Assembly (NCBI GenBank): GCA_009760855.2
Contig: WPIO01000051.1
Span: 92,001 to 156,000, forward strand
DNA: 64,000 nt
Direction of reading: 5' to 3'
Source: Cristatella mucedo
Lineage: Eukaryota; Bryozoa; Phylactolaemata; Cristatellidae
Position 1 is the first letter of the stretch. Each line of letters begins with the position of its first letter. Below are positions 12,082 to 24,561 of this stretch, piece after piece. The translations under genes were made by a program, and so were the position numbers. The notes below the pieces were generated by a model. The model made no database searches, had not been told where the DNA came from, and saw only the letters and a program-made list of their open reading frames with translations.

Positions 12082-13242
12082 GGTGGCGAAGCGGAAGGAC
12101 CTGCCGTCAACAAATATTTCCGAAAAGTCTTCGCGATATTAACCTGTAGGTAAGAATCGGTCACTGATCCTCGTTTGAGTGTTACCGACTACTGAAAAAG
12201 CAAGACAAGACTACACGGCGCGGTAAACCAGTTTGAAAAGTAAAGATGAACGCAAAGTTTAAAAAATGGACGTATCACGTCACTCATATTTGTTGTACAA
12301 TAAGTGCTCATATTAACAAGCTCACGATGGCCGCAGCTCACGTGCTGACCGGCAGGCAGGCAGCATACGGGCTTACTGCTCAAATTAATTGTTCGCTGTG
12401 CCCTGGTCTCACCACGTAACTACCAATTACCGCTTGCAAGACAGCTTGCTTATGCACTTACGACGAACCAGCACAGGCACGAGGCGTGTAATTTTACTAA
12501 ACTGTCAATGTGCATACCTGCAACTACTACGGAGCTTAAGTGAGAAGACACATTAAGTGGAATATGTGAAAACTGAAAGGTGCGCTGCACACAAATGCCT
12601 ATTTCTAACATTGTTTGATTAAGGATGGATGCAGTTGAACAAGAAAGCAGCCTAAACTGTTGATTCTAATCAAGTGCTCATTTAAGTGCATTTTAAAAAT
12701 CCAGAAAAATTGGCTCAACATGATAATAATTATTAGCAATAATTTAAAGATTTTTCATCTCCACTCGATATTTACACAGACATATGAGATGGAAAAAATA
12801 GTACACCTTTGACCACTAAAGCGGCTCACGTATTTTAGTTTGTGCGCCATTCGAGCAGAACTTCAACAGCATAGTCGATGTGTCAGCTAACTATAACCAA
12901 GCAATCCGTAATACAGGCACTATTTAGATTAGAGGTGTGGTCTTTAATGGGCTAAGGCGACAGATAGCACTGGCCTGCAAATTAGAAATTTCTGTCAGTT
13001 ATTTTAAAAGTAATAGGTGATTCAAGTAAATTTTATGATTCTCTTTCAGAATCTGTAACTCATTTTAACGTAGCACGTCCAAATTTTTGACAACTTGAAT
13101 TTTTATTTTAAAATAATTTCACTCGCAATACAACTTTTTTTTACAATCGTTTTATAACAAACAATCTTGGTTACGTACTATTTAACACAATTCTTCCTTC
13201 GTTTAGTCAAGTGCTTTAAAACTGTCTCTTCCTCGACTTTCT
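11775..13242. other. Intergenic DNA; GC island end, then AT-rich
   Basis: After the GGC/GTC repeat at 12031-12083 the sequence becomes AT-rich and unique-looking. I see no gene, tRNA or transposon in it. Confidence 0.4.
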
Positions 13243-16145
13243 GCATGCAAGTATGGTTAGTGGCCGCATGCACAGTGTTCAGTACGCATAAGCACATGAA
13301 GGACAAATCACAGGGACCCATCGAATGCTGTCATAAACAGGTGCGTTTTTAGTAGACAAGTAAGGAGATGTCATGACGCAAGTCGGAAGTGAGTTCCAGG
13401 CTTTGGGAGTATACGAGCTAAAGACACCAAGTGATTTGAGGTTTGTACGAGATGTAGGTACACAATAAGATTGTACTATACGTAGCATGGAGAGGGAGTA
13501 GATCTGATAGATAGGCCGGAGCCAAATAATAAAGAGACATCGAACTGAGTGACAATCTTTCGATGTCAAGTCGACTTTCAAGTCGATGCATTGCTTGACT
13601 GTGAGCAAGTGCAGGCCGACGAGAAGTAATGTAATGTGGCAACTGCGACGCTCACGACAGACAAGCCTAGCTGCAGAGTTTTGCCCCACCTGTAAGCCCC
13701 TGATTTCACAGGTCGGTATACCAGCAAGCAGTGAGTTACAGAAGTCGAGACGGGATGTCACAAATGCATGGACAATTTTAGATGCCGTATCCCTGTCTAA
13801 ACAAACCCAAATTTTAGCAGTGTTATGTAGCTGGAACTAGGCAGACCTAGCTGTGGATCTGATATGGTCTAATGTCGTCTAATGAAAGGTCAATTTTGAA
13901 CATGCCACATAGATTTCGTGCATATTTAACAGGAGATATGCTGGCAGAGCCGATTGCAAGCCATAACCGTTCCAATTTCTGAATCGCACTTGGCTATCCA
14001 ATAACTAGTTAGTTGGTGTTATCATCATTACATTTACAAAAAATTCACTGCCATTCATGTGCGAATGTCATCAATATATGCAGCAAGGGAGTTGATATAA
14101 TTTGACGCGCTGAAAAGCTGTGAGGGATCAAAACAGCGGTACAACTGAGTGTCATCTGCATAGAAGTGAAAGCCTAGATTGTGCCGAAATCCTAGATTGC
14201 GCCTGGAAATTACATCGGCAAGAGGAAGAGTATAAACCATGAAAAGAACAGGTCCAAGCACTAAGCCCTGAGGTACCTCATATTTTAGAAGTTCCTCGGA
14301 TCATCTTTTGTCAATTCACATCAAAACTCTGGAGTCTTCCATTGAGATAGGATCTGAACCAATTCAGTGCAGTGCCAGTGATGACCAGGCGAGATAAAAG
14401 GCACTCAAGAAGGACTCGGTGGTCGATGGTATAAACAACTACCAAAAGATCGAGCAAAACAAGAAGAGATACTCTACTTTGTCTGCAGTTTTAATAAGGT
14501 CATTATACGACTGAAGCAATTCTATCTCTGCGGAATTGTTAGCTCTAAAATCAGACTGTAACTTACTAGCAAAGTTTGAAGCTTAATATATGAGTCCAGC
14601 TTGTCTGCCACGACCTGTTCCACGACTCGTTCGTTTTCTTTTATAGAAACGGTAGAAAGAGGACTTGGCGGAAGTTTCTCAAGTTCTCTTGGTCTAGTGT
14701 TGCTATCTTGAGTAGTTTCCTTACTACAGCCTTTTTGAAAGATGCTGGGACATGACCTGAGGCATATGACATATTTACGACGTTAGCATGGCAGCAGCAA
14801 ATCAATGCATCTTAGATTTAGGACAGTGAGATTAAGGTCCAGAGGACTAGTTGTATTCTACGATTGGGATATGAACTTCAAAAGGAGGACACTAGTCACA
14901 TCCTAAATTTTGACATTGAGGGGCGGCACGGACTTAAGGAACAGGATTCCAGGGGAATGCTGCCATTTTAGGGATGGGCTTCCTGATCTTGTCTATGTAC
15001 TGGAAATGAAGCTAGAGAAGCGATCAGCTAGACCATCACAGGGATCACTAGGTATGGAGCTAACCTGGCACAGGTTCAGGAGAAGTTTGATCGTCTACAT
15101 CAGCATTTATGTATTGTGAATCTGGGATTAAAATTTTTTTATGTATGTAGAAGCTAGACTCGGTCTTTGCTAGGATCGATTGGTACGATCTATAATAGTC
15201 CTTGTATGCCTGTCGATGAACAGTCAGTCCTGAAATTTTGCATACTTTTTCCAAGCTTGAGTGAGCTAGGTAGACCTAGCTAGTTTAATGTCTGTGATAG
15301 AACGAAGGCCGTCTGGGCGAGGGCGCACAGTGCGCTTAGTTAGAGGTGCAATATCGTCGAGCATGTCGGCTAGTGTCGTGTTGCAGCAATCTACCAATGA
15401 TGCCAATTCGGAAGGGGGATCGAGCAGCACCGGGAAAATAGATATTCTCACACGGACATTATTTATGTCAAGGGTCTTGAGGTTTGGTATTTTACAGGCG
15501 ATTTTAAATGGTGTGGAGGAGGGCACATCATAAACTGAATGAGATGTGCATTTGGTTAGATAAGCAGAATTTGGTAATATTGGTGACGAAAAAGTGCAGT
15601 TGTATGAGAAAAGTTGGTCGCGTGTGTGACCCTCGATGTGAGTAGGGATATGCACATGAGCCGCAAGAGACAATGAGTCAGTCAGTCCACACAATTTAGT
15701 GCTGAAGGCTTATCGAACTGAATTTTGAAATGACTAATAATGAGGAACGGTCGATTTCTTGCACACAGAATCGAAATGAGATCAGATAAACCTGAAGTAA
15801 AGTAGGACTTGGTACCTGGTGGGCAATATACTATTGCCACCATCGGTAGCTTGTTATCGGGTGAAATCAAGACAGCAGATTCGAAAGACTGCTTCGAGGG
15901 TACTGCAAACGGCTTGACATCGAAATGAGTGTGTGGTAACAGCGACTCCACCGCCAGTTTTAATTGATCTATGGGTTGGAAAGAAGGAGAAACCAGCCGG
16001 AGTAGCGTCTTTAATTGATGGGCAGTTTACCGATTTTAGCCAAGTTTCAGTCAAGGCAAGCAGGTCGAGCCCTTTTTACAGAAATACGTTGCTTACTACA
16101 AGGATTTTATTGCACATTGCGTAAGGATTCCAAAGACAAGCTCTG
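13243..16145 (-). mobile_element. Near full-length, decayed L2/CR1-like LINE
   Basis: Read on the minus strand, the 5' part (about 16145-15680) encodes pieces of an apurinic-type endonuclease: a TETWLK motif, GGGVAV, an IVYCPPGTKS-like strand and a LIISHF segment where active families have LIIGDFN. The reverse transcriptase follows (about 14600-13900), including LGPVLF and the YADDTQLY catalytic box near 14150, then the LINE C-terminal domain (CRERRSCHIT). Frameshifts and stops break the frame throughout, so it is a dead copy. It begins abruptly at 13243 and lacks the 3' tail seen in other copies. It is the only copy here that retains the endonuclease half. Confidence 0.85.
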
Positions 16146-17464
16146 AGTTGGGCCGCCGGAGAGTTGTAGCAGGTTTGATTACCACTAAGTTAGAAAAATG
16201 CACAGTAACGCTTGAGGGAGGACACACGGAGCGGGTTGCAAAATTTCCAGGAGTACCCAACGAGTGGGTACTCAGCTCGCCGGTCCCGCCAAATGAGCGG
16301 CGGCGTCTCAACTCGCGGCCCCGGCCCCGCGGTGGCTGCGGTTAGCTGTTCTTTTATTAATGCACAATTCAAGGATCTTAGCAACAGCAATAACATCTAG
16401 GAATGCATTTGAACTGCGATAATGAAGTGATAATAGGTATGCACGATCATAAGTATTATGCAGGTTACTAGCCGCAGGAGTATGTAACGCCGCCGCCGGC
16501 GCGGGAGACCCAGCAGCCCGAAGAGATATCTGTTTAGATGTCTATAGGCACATACTTTGTTACGCGCTACGGTCACATAACAAACAGATAAGGTTTAAAA
16601 AGACAGACATCAGCTTAATCGGTTTTCGTAAAAGATGTTCGCAAGAACTTTGGTTTTCGGAAGAGAATTCTGCAACAGAAAAAGAACGCGCATAGCCGCT
16701 CTGTGTCGGCTGGCGAGAATGATTTTATGCCTATTCTACTTGTTAAAGCCACGCACGTTATTGAGGCAGAAATAAAAATCCGAAACATAGACAGTCTGTT
16801 TTTTCCAAATCATTGGCACTCAAATTGGCGTCCATAAGGTTTGACCTTAAAAAATTATCTCAAACTTTTACACACTGCTTGCCCACCGTATGTGGTTCCC
16901 ATATGTTATCCTGATCTCCAAGTTTCCAACGGAAGTAGGCTGGATAGCCCTGTTGAATGAGTTTAGTAATCGCAAGATACTACTCTTTTGTCAATATTAT
17001 TTTTCAGATGTACCAGAATATATTTTGAGAATGTTTACACTCCCTTGGTTTTGTAAATAGTCAATTTAAGCTGATTTAAGCAACTATATCAACCAAATAA
17101 CGGCTATTTGTTCTAAAAAAAATAACACACAACATTTGTGTCATTAAGTGAGTAACACGTAAAACTAATGAAAGCTAATATAATTATGCATAAAGTGTAA
17201 TGTTAAAGTGCTTCCGGTCATTAGCAAGCACAATCTATCAAAAGTGACGTGCCAAAGCAAAATAAAATACTGTATAAATTATCATCTGTGATGTAGATAT
17301 CGAAAGTAATAAAAAATTCCAGACAACCGATATCGTGCAGATCAGTGTTAATAAATAAAGCCCGCCAATGGCTGCGAGGAGGCGTACGTTCTAGATATTG
17401 GAGTTCATACAGGAAGAGCTGCCTTTTTCTACTTGAATACGTGGAAGTGGGCAGCATCAGAGGG
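16146..17464. other. Intergenic DNA, mostly AT-rich
   Basis: The first 250 bp are GC-rich and may be the 5' end of the adjoining LINE. They contain a small hairpin (GAGTACCCA/TGGGTACTC, 16251-16273). The rest is unique AT-rich DNA with no gene seen. Confidence 0.35.
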
Positions 17465-18340
17465 GGCTAGATGTAAGGCAGGGTTTGAGGTAGGGGATGT
17501 GCTAGATGTAAGGCAGGGTTTGAGGTAAGGGAGGTGCTAGATGTAAGGCAGGTTTTGAGGTAGGGGATCTGTTAGATGTAAGGCAGGGTTTGAGGTAGGG
17601 GAGGTGCTAGATGTAAGGCAGGGTTTGAGGTAGGGGATGTGCTAGATGTAAGGCAGGGTTTGAGGTAGGGGATGTGCTAGATGTAAGGCAGGGTTTGAGG
17701 TAGGGGATGTGCTAGATGTAAGGCAGGGTTTGAGGTAGGGGAGGTGCTAGATGTAAGGCAGGTTTTGAGGTAGGGGATGTGTTAGATGTAAGGCAGGGTT
17801 TGAGGTAGGGGAGGTGCTAGATGTAAGGCAGGGTTTGAGGTAGGGGAGGTGCTAGATGTAAGGCAGGGTTTGAGGTAGGGGATGTGCTAGATGTAAGGCA
17901 GGGTTTGAGGTAGGGGAGGTGCTATATGTAAGGCAGGGTTTGAGGTAGGGGAGGTGCTAGATGTAAGGCAGGGTTTGAGGTAGGGGAGGTGCTAGATGTA
18001 AGGCAGGGTTTGAGGTAGGGGATGTGCTAGATGTAAGGCAGGGTTTGAGGTAGGGGATGTGCTAGATGTAAGGCAGGGTTTGAGGTAGGGGAGGTGCTAG
18101 ATGTAAGGCAGGTTTTGAGGTAGGGGATGTGTTAGATGTAAGGCAGGGTTTGAGGTAGGGGAGGTGCTAGATGTAAGGCAGGGTTTGAGGTAGGGGAGGT
18201 GCTAGATGTAAGGCAGGGTTTGAGGTAGGGGATGTGCTAGATGTAAGGCAGGGTTTGAGGTAGGGGAGGTGCTATATGTAAGGCAGGGTTTGAGGTAGGG
18301 GATGTGCTAGACGTAAGGCAGGGTTTGAGGTAGGGGATAG
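17465..18340. repeat. 35-bp minisatellite, ~25 copies, with higher-order period
   Basis: The unit is GATGTGCTAGATGTAAGGCA followed by GGGTTTGAGGTAGGG. Variants differ at fixed sites (GATG/GAGG, GCTAG/GTTAG, GGGTTT/GGTTTT, CTAGATG/CTATATG). The pattern GGTTTT unit, GTTAG unit, two GAGG units, one GATG unit, one CTATATG unit occurs twice, 350 bp (ten units) apart, so the array grew partly by block duplication. Confidence 0.97.
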
Positions 18341-19057
18341 CAATTGGTAAGAAAAGGTCTTTTTCGAAGCCAGTACTTCTTGATTTTCTTGACAGGCATG
18401 AAATTTACTTTTAAAATCATATATTATAATTTTCTTGTTTCCTTTGCTTAAAAAAGAATGGAAATTAATCGTTGTTACCAACAAAGTTTGCGAGCAGGAA
18501 CCCGATTAATTCGAAAATTACCTATTTCCAATGAGAAAACGGATAAACTCACGCCTTGTGTTTCAACTTGGTCAGTAAAAACAGCAAAGGACTAACGTGT
18601 GTTTACATTCCAACGCAAGAGTTCTGAGACTGCTTTGATAGCTGCCATGACGATAGCTTGGTCATCTGCATTTAGATTAAATATTGAACGTACCTGTTTC
18701 CAAAAGTATGCGAACTGTTGCAAATAAGGAAAACAAAAAAGTATTACCCAATTATTCCACATCGTAATTTATTTATTAATCCAATATGAAGCTGAATTCC
18801 CTTATTATAACGACATCTTTGACCAGCCCAGGCATTGAGCTGGGGAAATAATTCGCAAACAGCAGCCGTGACGCCATCATCGCAGGGTATCGTAAGTGAA
18901 CGAGAGGCGCATTAGCAGACGTGATACTGGCGGCGAGCGGCCGTAGCATTTGCTCGAATTCATTCAAGAAAAGCTCTATTAAGGGATTATGGCGCGGAGG
19001 CTGACCCAGCCGCTCCGTAACCATCTCTGATTAAGTCTCCCGACTGCTTTGCTTCCC
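18341..19057. other. Intergenic DNA with one unrecognised minus-strand ORF
   Basis: An 82-codon ATG-to-stop frame lies at 19024-18776 on the minus strand. It has ordinary amino-acid composition (MVTERLGQPPRHN..., ...REFSFILD) but no family I recognise and no flanking splice or poly(A) evidence. I list it here rather than as a gene. Confidence 0.3.
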
Positions 19058-19198
19058 ACTTTTTCTCTGTTGCGTGAGACGAAGTCTGTGGGCTACCGCA
19101 TGCGTACCGAAAGCCGCTTAGGCTGAGAGTGCGCTATACATAATTCTCTTGCGTAACATCCACATAGTCTTAATGGCTTTGTGGAGTTACAGACGGAG
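19058..19198 (+). repeat. Interspersed repeat R3, copy 1
   Basis: About 140 bp shared with 20373-20515 and 52470-52612. Landmarks are TTGCGTGAGACGAAGTCTG, CCGAAAGCCGCTTAGGCT and a conserved end, CATAGTCTTAATGGCTTTGT. No coding potential or pol III boxes were found. Confidence 0.75.
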
Positions 19199-19996
19199 AT
19201 ACTTTACATTACATTACAATACAAGTGCTAGCAAATACTCAGCTCTGACGGCAGAGTGTCTTGGATCGTATTTGTGTTAGGAGCTATAATCCAGTCCACG
19301 GAACGGTATCACTAGTGGCAGTTGTACACTCTGAATCGTCCACATGGACGTCTCTCTGCTCGTAGTGCGCAGCAGGACTCCGACGCCATGGCTCCTGTAG
19401 CTCCGCAGCATGCAATACGACTTTCAGTGATGCCCTTGACCGTTAGCTGCAGTCATTAGAGGAAGTAGGCTTCTTGGTTGCAGGTCGTAGGTCGGCTTCA
19501 TTTGTAGCAGTGACATCTAAAGCATTTTTCTGCTGTTCGACGAGAGCTTTAATTTGCTTTCTTCGCTTCACACGACTCGGTAACCATAGTATTCGGCATA
19601 GTATCCCGTGGACCCTTGGCCCTGGCCCATCGAAAACTGTAAAGGGCTTACAGTTTTCTTCGCAAGCAGAAGCGGTTTCCTCTATTCGAATTTATAATGC
19701 CGAGCAGTCTCATCCGATCACCTCCTGACGGTGTTAGAGGTGATAACCTCATGACAGATTCGACTGTACGAGTAATTGGATGAATTTACGTGCATTCCGG
19801 CTCGTGCGTAGCCTCACGGTTCCGGTGTCACCTGATCAAGGGTTCGTTTCTCCATGACCCGTTCCAGGCAAAACCACGACATTTTATAAAGAGTTATAAA
19901 AGAGGTATTTTTTTTACATGCGGGTATATTTTTAGAAATATGCCCTCATTATCGTGGCAAATCTTGCGAGGAAATCTAATGATTGGCGAAAAGAAA
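19199..19996. other. Intergenic DNA
   Basis: Unique-looking sequence of mixed composition. Short open frames have no recognisable product, and no RNA gene was seen. Confidence 0.35.
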
Positions 19997-20051
19997 CTGA
20001 ACATCCCTGGATGTTCAGTTAGATAAGATAGACAGGTCTGTCTATCTTATC
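19997..20051. other. Two adjacent perfect hairpins
   Basis: Positions 19997-20006 pair with 20009-20018 (10-bp stem, 2-nt loop). Positions 20022-20035 pair with 20038-20051 (14-bp stem, 2-nt loop). Only three bases separate the two stems. Confidence 0.95.
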
Positions 20052-20372
20052 CAGCCGATGGCTTAGCAACTGCTGCTAACTGAGAAAATTCACGAGGCCA
20101 GACCGTCCAAATAACATTGGGCATTAGACTGCATACTGAAGTCGCACACAAACCACTACACAACATTTAGAAGTAAGCCATTTTTGGAGAATTTAAGATA
20201 TTCATGTAGATCAATTTCACGCATCAACCGCCAAATTTAGTCTCTCATCATTTTCTCGCTATGCTGTTCGTAGTAGAGGCCTCCGAGTCCGGTACTTCCC
20301 GGTGGAAGCTTGTACATCATCCATTCCACTCACTAACTCAACTGCTCTCCTCACTCCGCTATGCTTCTCAAT

Positions 20373-20515
20373 TTCTCTTCGTTGCGTGAAATGAAGTCTG
20401 CTGGCTACCAAATGCATGCGGAAAGCCACTAAGCAGTGAGTTCGCTATCCGAAGCTCTCCTGCGTACTGCCCACATAGTCTTTGCGGCTTTGTGGAGTCA
20501 CGCCGAGATATATCA
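20373..20515 (+). repeat. Interspersed repeat R3, copy 2
   Basis: Matches copy 1 at TTGCGTGAAATGAAGTCTGC, GGAAAGCCACTAAGCAGTGA and CCCACATAGTCTTTGCGGCT. It lies in the same orientation, 1.3 kb from copy 1. Confidence 0.75.
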
Positions 20516-22075
20516 CATTGCATGGTAAGCGCTCTCATCGAACCTGCGAGAAAGCTCGTATGCTCTCCTTTAGTTTACCAATAAAAATGAGCACACAAGA
20601 TGTGAATTTTCAAGGATACGGCGAAAAGCACACTTTGTCGTAATTCTTCGTCGATTGTCTCCAGTGGTGGAACCAGGATTGTTATCCAAGGGGGAGCAAG
20701 ACTTGCCAAATTTTATGAAGGGGGTCAGGAACTGAAAGACTTGTCTGTAGGCTACGATAGAACAGCAATTGATGAGAGAAAACTACAGCACACAATAATT
20801 TAGCAATAATTCGAGACGAATTCGGCCGTTGATTATCGAGCTGAATTAAGGCATATTTTCGTCGTCAGTGACGGTCTGGGGGGTGGGGGTGGAGGATAAA
20901 GGGTCGTCCACTTCCCTGGGACGCTGTAGGGGTGTGTGGGGTGAATGCCCCACCCCTTTAGCTCTGGTATAGAAGGAGATGACCATCAGACCGAAGTAGA
21001 CAGCCTTGTTGCAAAGCTGACTCACCGGTTCGGCGAGTCTGCAAGCTGAGCGCTCGCTGTCGCCGTCGCAATCGTCTCGTGGCAAATTGATCTGCCGGAA
21101 GGTCGTCTGTCGCACCAGCGCAAGTAATGAGCAGGCGATTTTTTGCGCTTCGCGAGATCGTCGATAGGGCTTCCAGCAAACTACTCGGCGCTCAGTCGCT
21201 ACCGCTTGCAGGAGTAGCACGAACGCCATCTCTAGTGGACATAGCGCGCAGGGCGAATCTGCCTTAAGCGTTGCCATGGTTACGCGTGGGCGTGGCAGCA
21301 TCGCTGAGCGTCCGAAAAAGCCTCGCTTAGAGCCTTTGCGATCCTCGCCGAGGCGCGCGCCGAGTGAGTCGGATGAGCACACGGCTACTCGCCTCTATTA
21401 TGGACCCGAGCACGACTCCGAGGCTCCTGGAGGATCGGTCGATGGGGAGGCGTCCCGCCCTGTCATTGATCACTCTGGCGATTTCGATTGAGCCGAGCAG
21501 ATTCAGCAGGTCGCAGACTGCCGCAGAGGCAGAGCCAATCTTGATTGATAAGCAATTGTAATCTGGATTTACAGCGACTTGCTCTCTGTCCGAGTTGCTG
21601 CTGACTGCTAAAGACGGCTAGCATCTCTTCCGAGCAGTGGATATAGGGAGCACAAGGGCGCGTGGCGCCGGGGCGATGGAGCAAAATAGATCTGAACCTA
21701 TGAAATGGCAGGTGCATTCTTACCAGTCCGACTCGTGGAATGGTCCATCGAAAAGAAAAAGCAGTTGCTTCAGTGGGTTTAAGCCAAACTCTCGCGCTAT
21801 CTAACTTGGATGAATTTTCCTCGGCACCGTCCTTAAAAAAGATAAAGGAAAGTTGTATTAACAAAATTAAAATGGATTCACCCACGAATTAATTTACTTT
21901 ACCAATGACTAGCAATCCCCTTATAAGCAACAGCTGTGCGTAACTTTAGTCAGCTTTCTTGTTGTTCTCGCAGGTGAACTGAGGTGACCAGCGTGTTTAT
22001 ACTGATCCTGCGCAACGGCCACTCGAAAATAGGCCCGCTAGACCTCGCATGCGCACACGCAGACGCTTCGACGGA
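20516..22075. other. Intergenic DNA with overlapping unrecognised ORFs
   Basis: At 21276 an ATG in good context (TTGCCATGG) opens a 71-codon plus-strand frame that starts MVTRGRGSIA. It overlaps a 178-codon minus-strand frame at 20846-21382. Neither resembles a known protein, and neither can be preferred on sequence alone. Confidence 0.3.
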
Positions 22076-22260
22076 GTTGAATGGAGCCCAATTTACGTAG
22101 CGCCGAAAGAGTCTTAGCGGCCTTTAACCTTGTCCCCCTTACAGCTGATACTACGGAATATACTACAGAAATACCCATGTGGCAGGGCAGGAAATACCCG
22201 CGTATAGGGCTCGAACCTTCGAAGCGCGAGCTGCTGAGGCTGCAGAGGCTCGCTGCTGGA
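22076..22260 (-). mobile_element. tRNA-derived SINE, family B-like (copy 2, diverged)
   Basis: On the minus strand a perfect B box (GGTTCGAGCCC, complement of 22206-22216) is followed by a ~110-bp body. The end, CCGCTAAGACTCTTTCGGCG, then CTACGTAAATTGGGCTCC, parallels the family B end CCGTTAAGGCTCTT...GCTATACAAAAAGAGGCTG. No clear A box was found. Confidence 0.5.
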
Positions 22261-22706
22261 CTGACGCGGCGCATGTATGACGTAGCGACGCTTGCGCGTC
22301 AGATCCGAGCCATACGGATATCCGGAGCTCCGGTCCCTTCTCGCGACGGAAGTTTTGGCGAAGCCAAAGGTACTGACGCGAGTATGCGCATCGCTGACAC
22401 GCTTCGGTAGCCATAATTTAGCGGGTGCTACACTGCTGAGAGTGCTTCACGTGCTAGCTATTTGCACGGTCTCCGCAGCCCTGAGCCTGAAGTAGGCCGA
22501 TACGCAGCACACCGAAGCCTGGCCTCCTAGATAGTGAATCGGAGCGTCGGACACTATTGGGAACGATATTCGCATATTTCGTATTTCGCGCGCACAACGT
22601 TGCAGGAAGGTTGCCCGAGTTTGACCGGTGTCGCTAGTGCATTCGAATCGGGGCATTTGACGACCGATCGAAGCGAGAACGGAATGCTCCTGCGGCCCAG
22701 CCGACT

Positions 22707-22707
<1 letters not shown>

Positions 22708-22743
<36 letters not shown>

Positions 22744-22744
22744 G
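22708..22744. repeat. CCG trinucleotide repeat (~12 units)
   Basis: A run of CCG repeats in an otherwise mixed-composition stretch. Confidence 0.9.
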
Positions 22745-23213
22745 GGTAGCAGCTAATCGATTCGTTACCCCGTTGTCCTGTGACGATCGCTGCAGCACGA
22801 ATGCCGGTGCTGTATGGCTGCAATGCGATTAGGTTTGCAGGCTTAGTAATCCCTTCTCAGCCGAGTTGCTTAGTAAGCATAAAGGTAGTATTCCTTCAGC
22901 TATGCCTGGCTACCGGGCCGCAAATTTGGGAGGCGCTCAGGAGGCGAGCTTCTGAAGCAGTCATTACAGTCATCAAAACATTTGTTACGAATAGGAAGAC
23001 AGCCGACATTAAAGTAAACCAGCAGAAAGACGAGGTCTAGCGGAGCGGAACGGTTGCTGTTACTCTTCGTAGCATTAAATGAAGGAATAATTATATATAG
23101 CATTAAATATATAGCATAGGATAGCATTAAATGAAGACGTCCCTTTTACCTATTAAGCATTTTGGAATCGAGTCATTAGAGTAAAATTGCAATAGCCAAC
23201 GAACGAAATTATG
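22745..23213. other. Intergenic DNA
   Basis: AT-rich toward its right end with short ATATAGCATTAAAT repeats near 23090-23130. No gene was seen. Confidence 0.35.
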
Positions 23214-23840
23214 CAACTAGCGACGGTAAGTCAGAGGTGCTGTAAAATACTTCTTGATATTACCTCCAAGTTGGTCCATGCAATTGCAACACCCCTTCTC
23301 GACCACTATATGCCCCTGCTCGCATGTCTACCGGCTTGCGTAATCAGGCACTTACGGCTGGTGCAAAAGCTTGCAGCTAGGCTTGTCTGTAGTGAGCATC
23401 GCAGTTCCAACATCACCCTACTTCTCAACGACCTATGCTGGCTCCCAGTCAGGCAGCGTATCGACTTCAAGAATTGGTCAGTCACGTTTAAGTTCCTTCA
23501 TTCTCAGACTTTACCAATAAGAAGCCATCGTGCCACTCGCTGTCTTTCGACGACACAAATCGCTTAGCCATGCCTCTAACCTTCCTCAAATCATTGGGAG
23601 ACCGTGGCTTTAGTTCACATGCTTCCAAAAACTTACCCACTACTGAGTGACGTCACGACATCGCCTGACTTGACATTTTAGCTAAAGGCGCATCTATTCC
23701 TAACAGCATTTCATGAGTCGTTGCGATTTGTTCTTTTTATGCTTATGCCTGCTGACACTGCATTTTACAAGTAACTATATGGTCATGCTTCCTTTGCTGA
23801 GGACACTATACGCATACATTATAATTCTTATTCTTATTAT
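23214..23840 (+). mobile_element. Decayed L2/CR1-like LINE fragment (plus strand)
   Basis: It encodes the diverged C-terminal part of the LINE protein on the plus strand, including TSKLVHA, a CSEHRSSNITLLL segment equivalent to CRERRSCHITPLL in younger copies, and LPVRQRIDFK. The 3' region decays into AT-rich sequence near 23840, so it is an old insertion. Confidence 0.75.
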
Positions 23841-24166
23841 AGAATAGAGTCTGCGAGACCGAAGATGAGGAGACTATTACGAAAAACGAGTAACTGAAAC
23901 TGAGGGTAGGCAGGCTGAGAAAAATATTATTGATTCAATAGAACTACAAATAATTTTCGATTTCCTATGGCCAAGCTGTTACACGAAGATGAGAACAAAA
24001 ATTAAAAACTAGTTCCGTTTGCAACGGAAAAATTAAAAGACTCCGTCACTTGGCCGTGCTTAATTTTCGTGGATGCGCCACAAACTTAAGCGAACCAGCA
24101 TCTTAAAATTATGCGGCTGCGGTCTTCCTGAGAAGACCTAGCATCATTGTATGAATCCCGGGTTTT
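23841..24166. other. Intergenic AT-rich DNA
   Basis: Unique AT-rich sequence with no features seen. Confidence 0.35.
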
Positions 24167-24466
24167 ATGCAAGCCGAAAGCTCATTTGCAGGCGTCCTCC
24201 TGATCAGCGTCCGAGTGTGCCTTGTCGTGAGCTTTTGCACGCTCTTTGCCTCAATACTTGCTTCACTTTGCTTTCGCCAACTACTGATCACTGCTTTTAC
24301 GCAGCGAGCTGCAAAGCGTATGCGCCCCGAATATCGATTCCGCTTCGACTGCCCTTTGAAAGAAAACTGTCCGGCGTGTTACACCAACTTTGTCCGTGTG
24401 GCTTTGTCGAATTACGGACGAATATGCGTTAGATTGCATTACATTAGAAGGCACCCACCCGAATAA
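24167..24466 (+). CDS. Hypothetical 99-residue membrane-type ORF
   Basis: An ATG-initiated frame of 99 codons. Residues about 8-44 are strongly hydrophobic and could form one or two membrane segments. The rest is basic and aromatic, with four cysteines (about 62, 68, 71, 87) and an RRHPPE end. The TAA stop lies inside an AATAAA hexamer (GAATAAAG), so the frame ends at a poly(A)-like signal. I recognise no family. There is no splice evidence, and the region is near CT repeats and LINE debris, so a chance frame is quite possible. Confidence 0.2.
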   Translation: MQAESSFAGVLLISVRVCLVVSFCTLFASILASLCFRQLLITAFTQRAAKRMRPEYRFRFDCPLKENCPACYTNFVRVALSNYGRICVRLHYIRRHPPE

Positions 24467-24527
24467 AGATCGAGTTCTCCCAGGCTGCTCAGCAAAAGAC
24501 TTGTAGTCATACGAGGAGGAGCCGACT

Positions 24528-24561
<34 letters not shown>
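24528..24561. repeat. CT microsatellite (short)
   Basis: A 34-bp CT run with one CTGT interruption. Confidence 0.9.

Noticed and set aside
17465-18340. CRISPR array or telomeric repeat
   Set aside because: The 35-bp units are contiguous with no spacers, and the motif is not a telomere repeat. It is an ordinary minisatellite.
21276-21491. 71-codon plus-strand frame MVTRGRGSIA...
   Set aside because: Good ATG context, but it overlaps a longer minus-strand frame and neither has family support.
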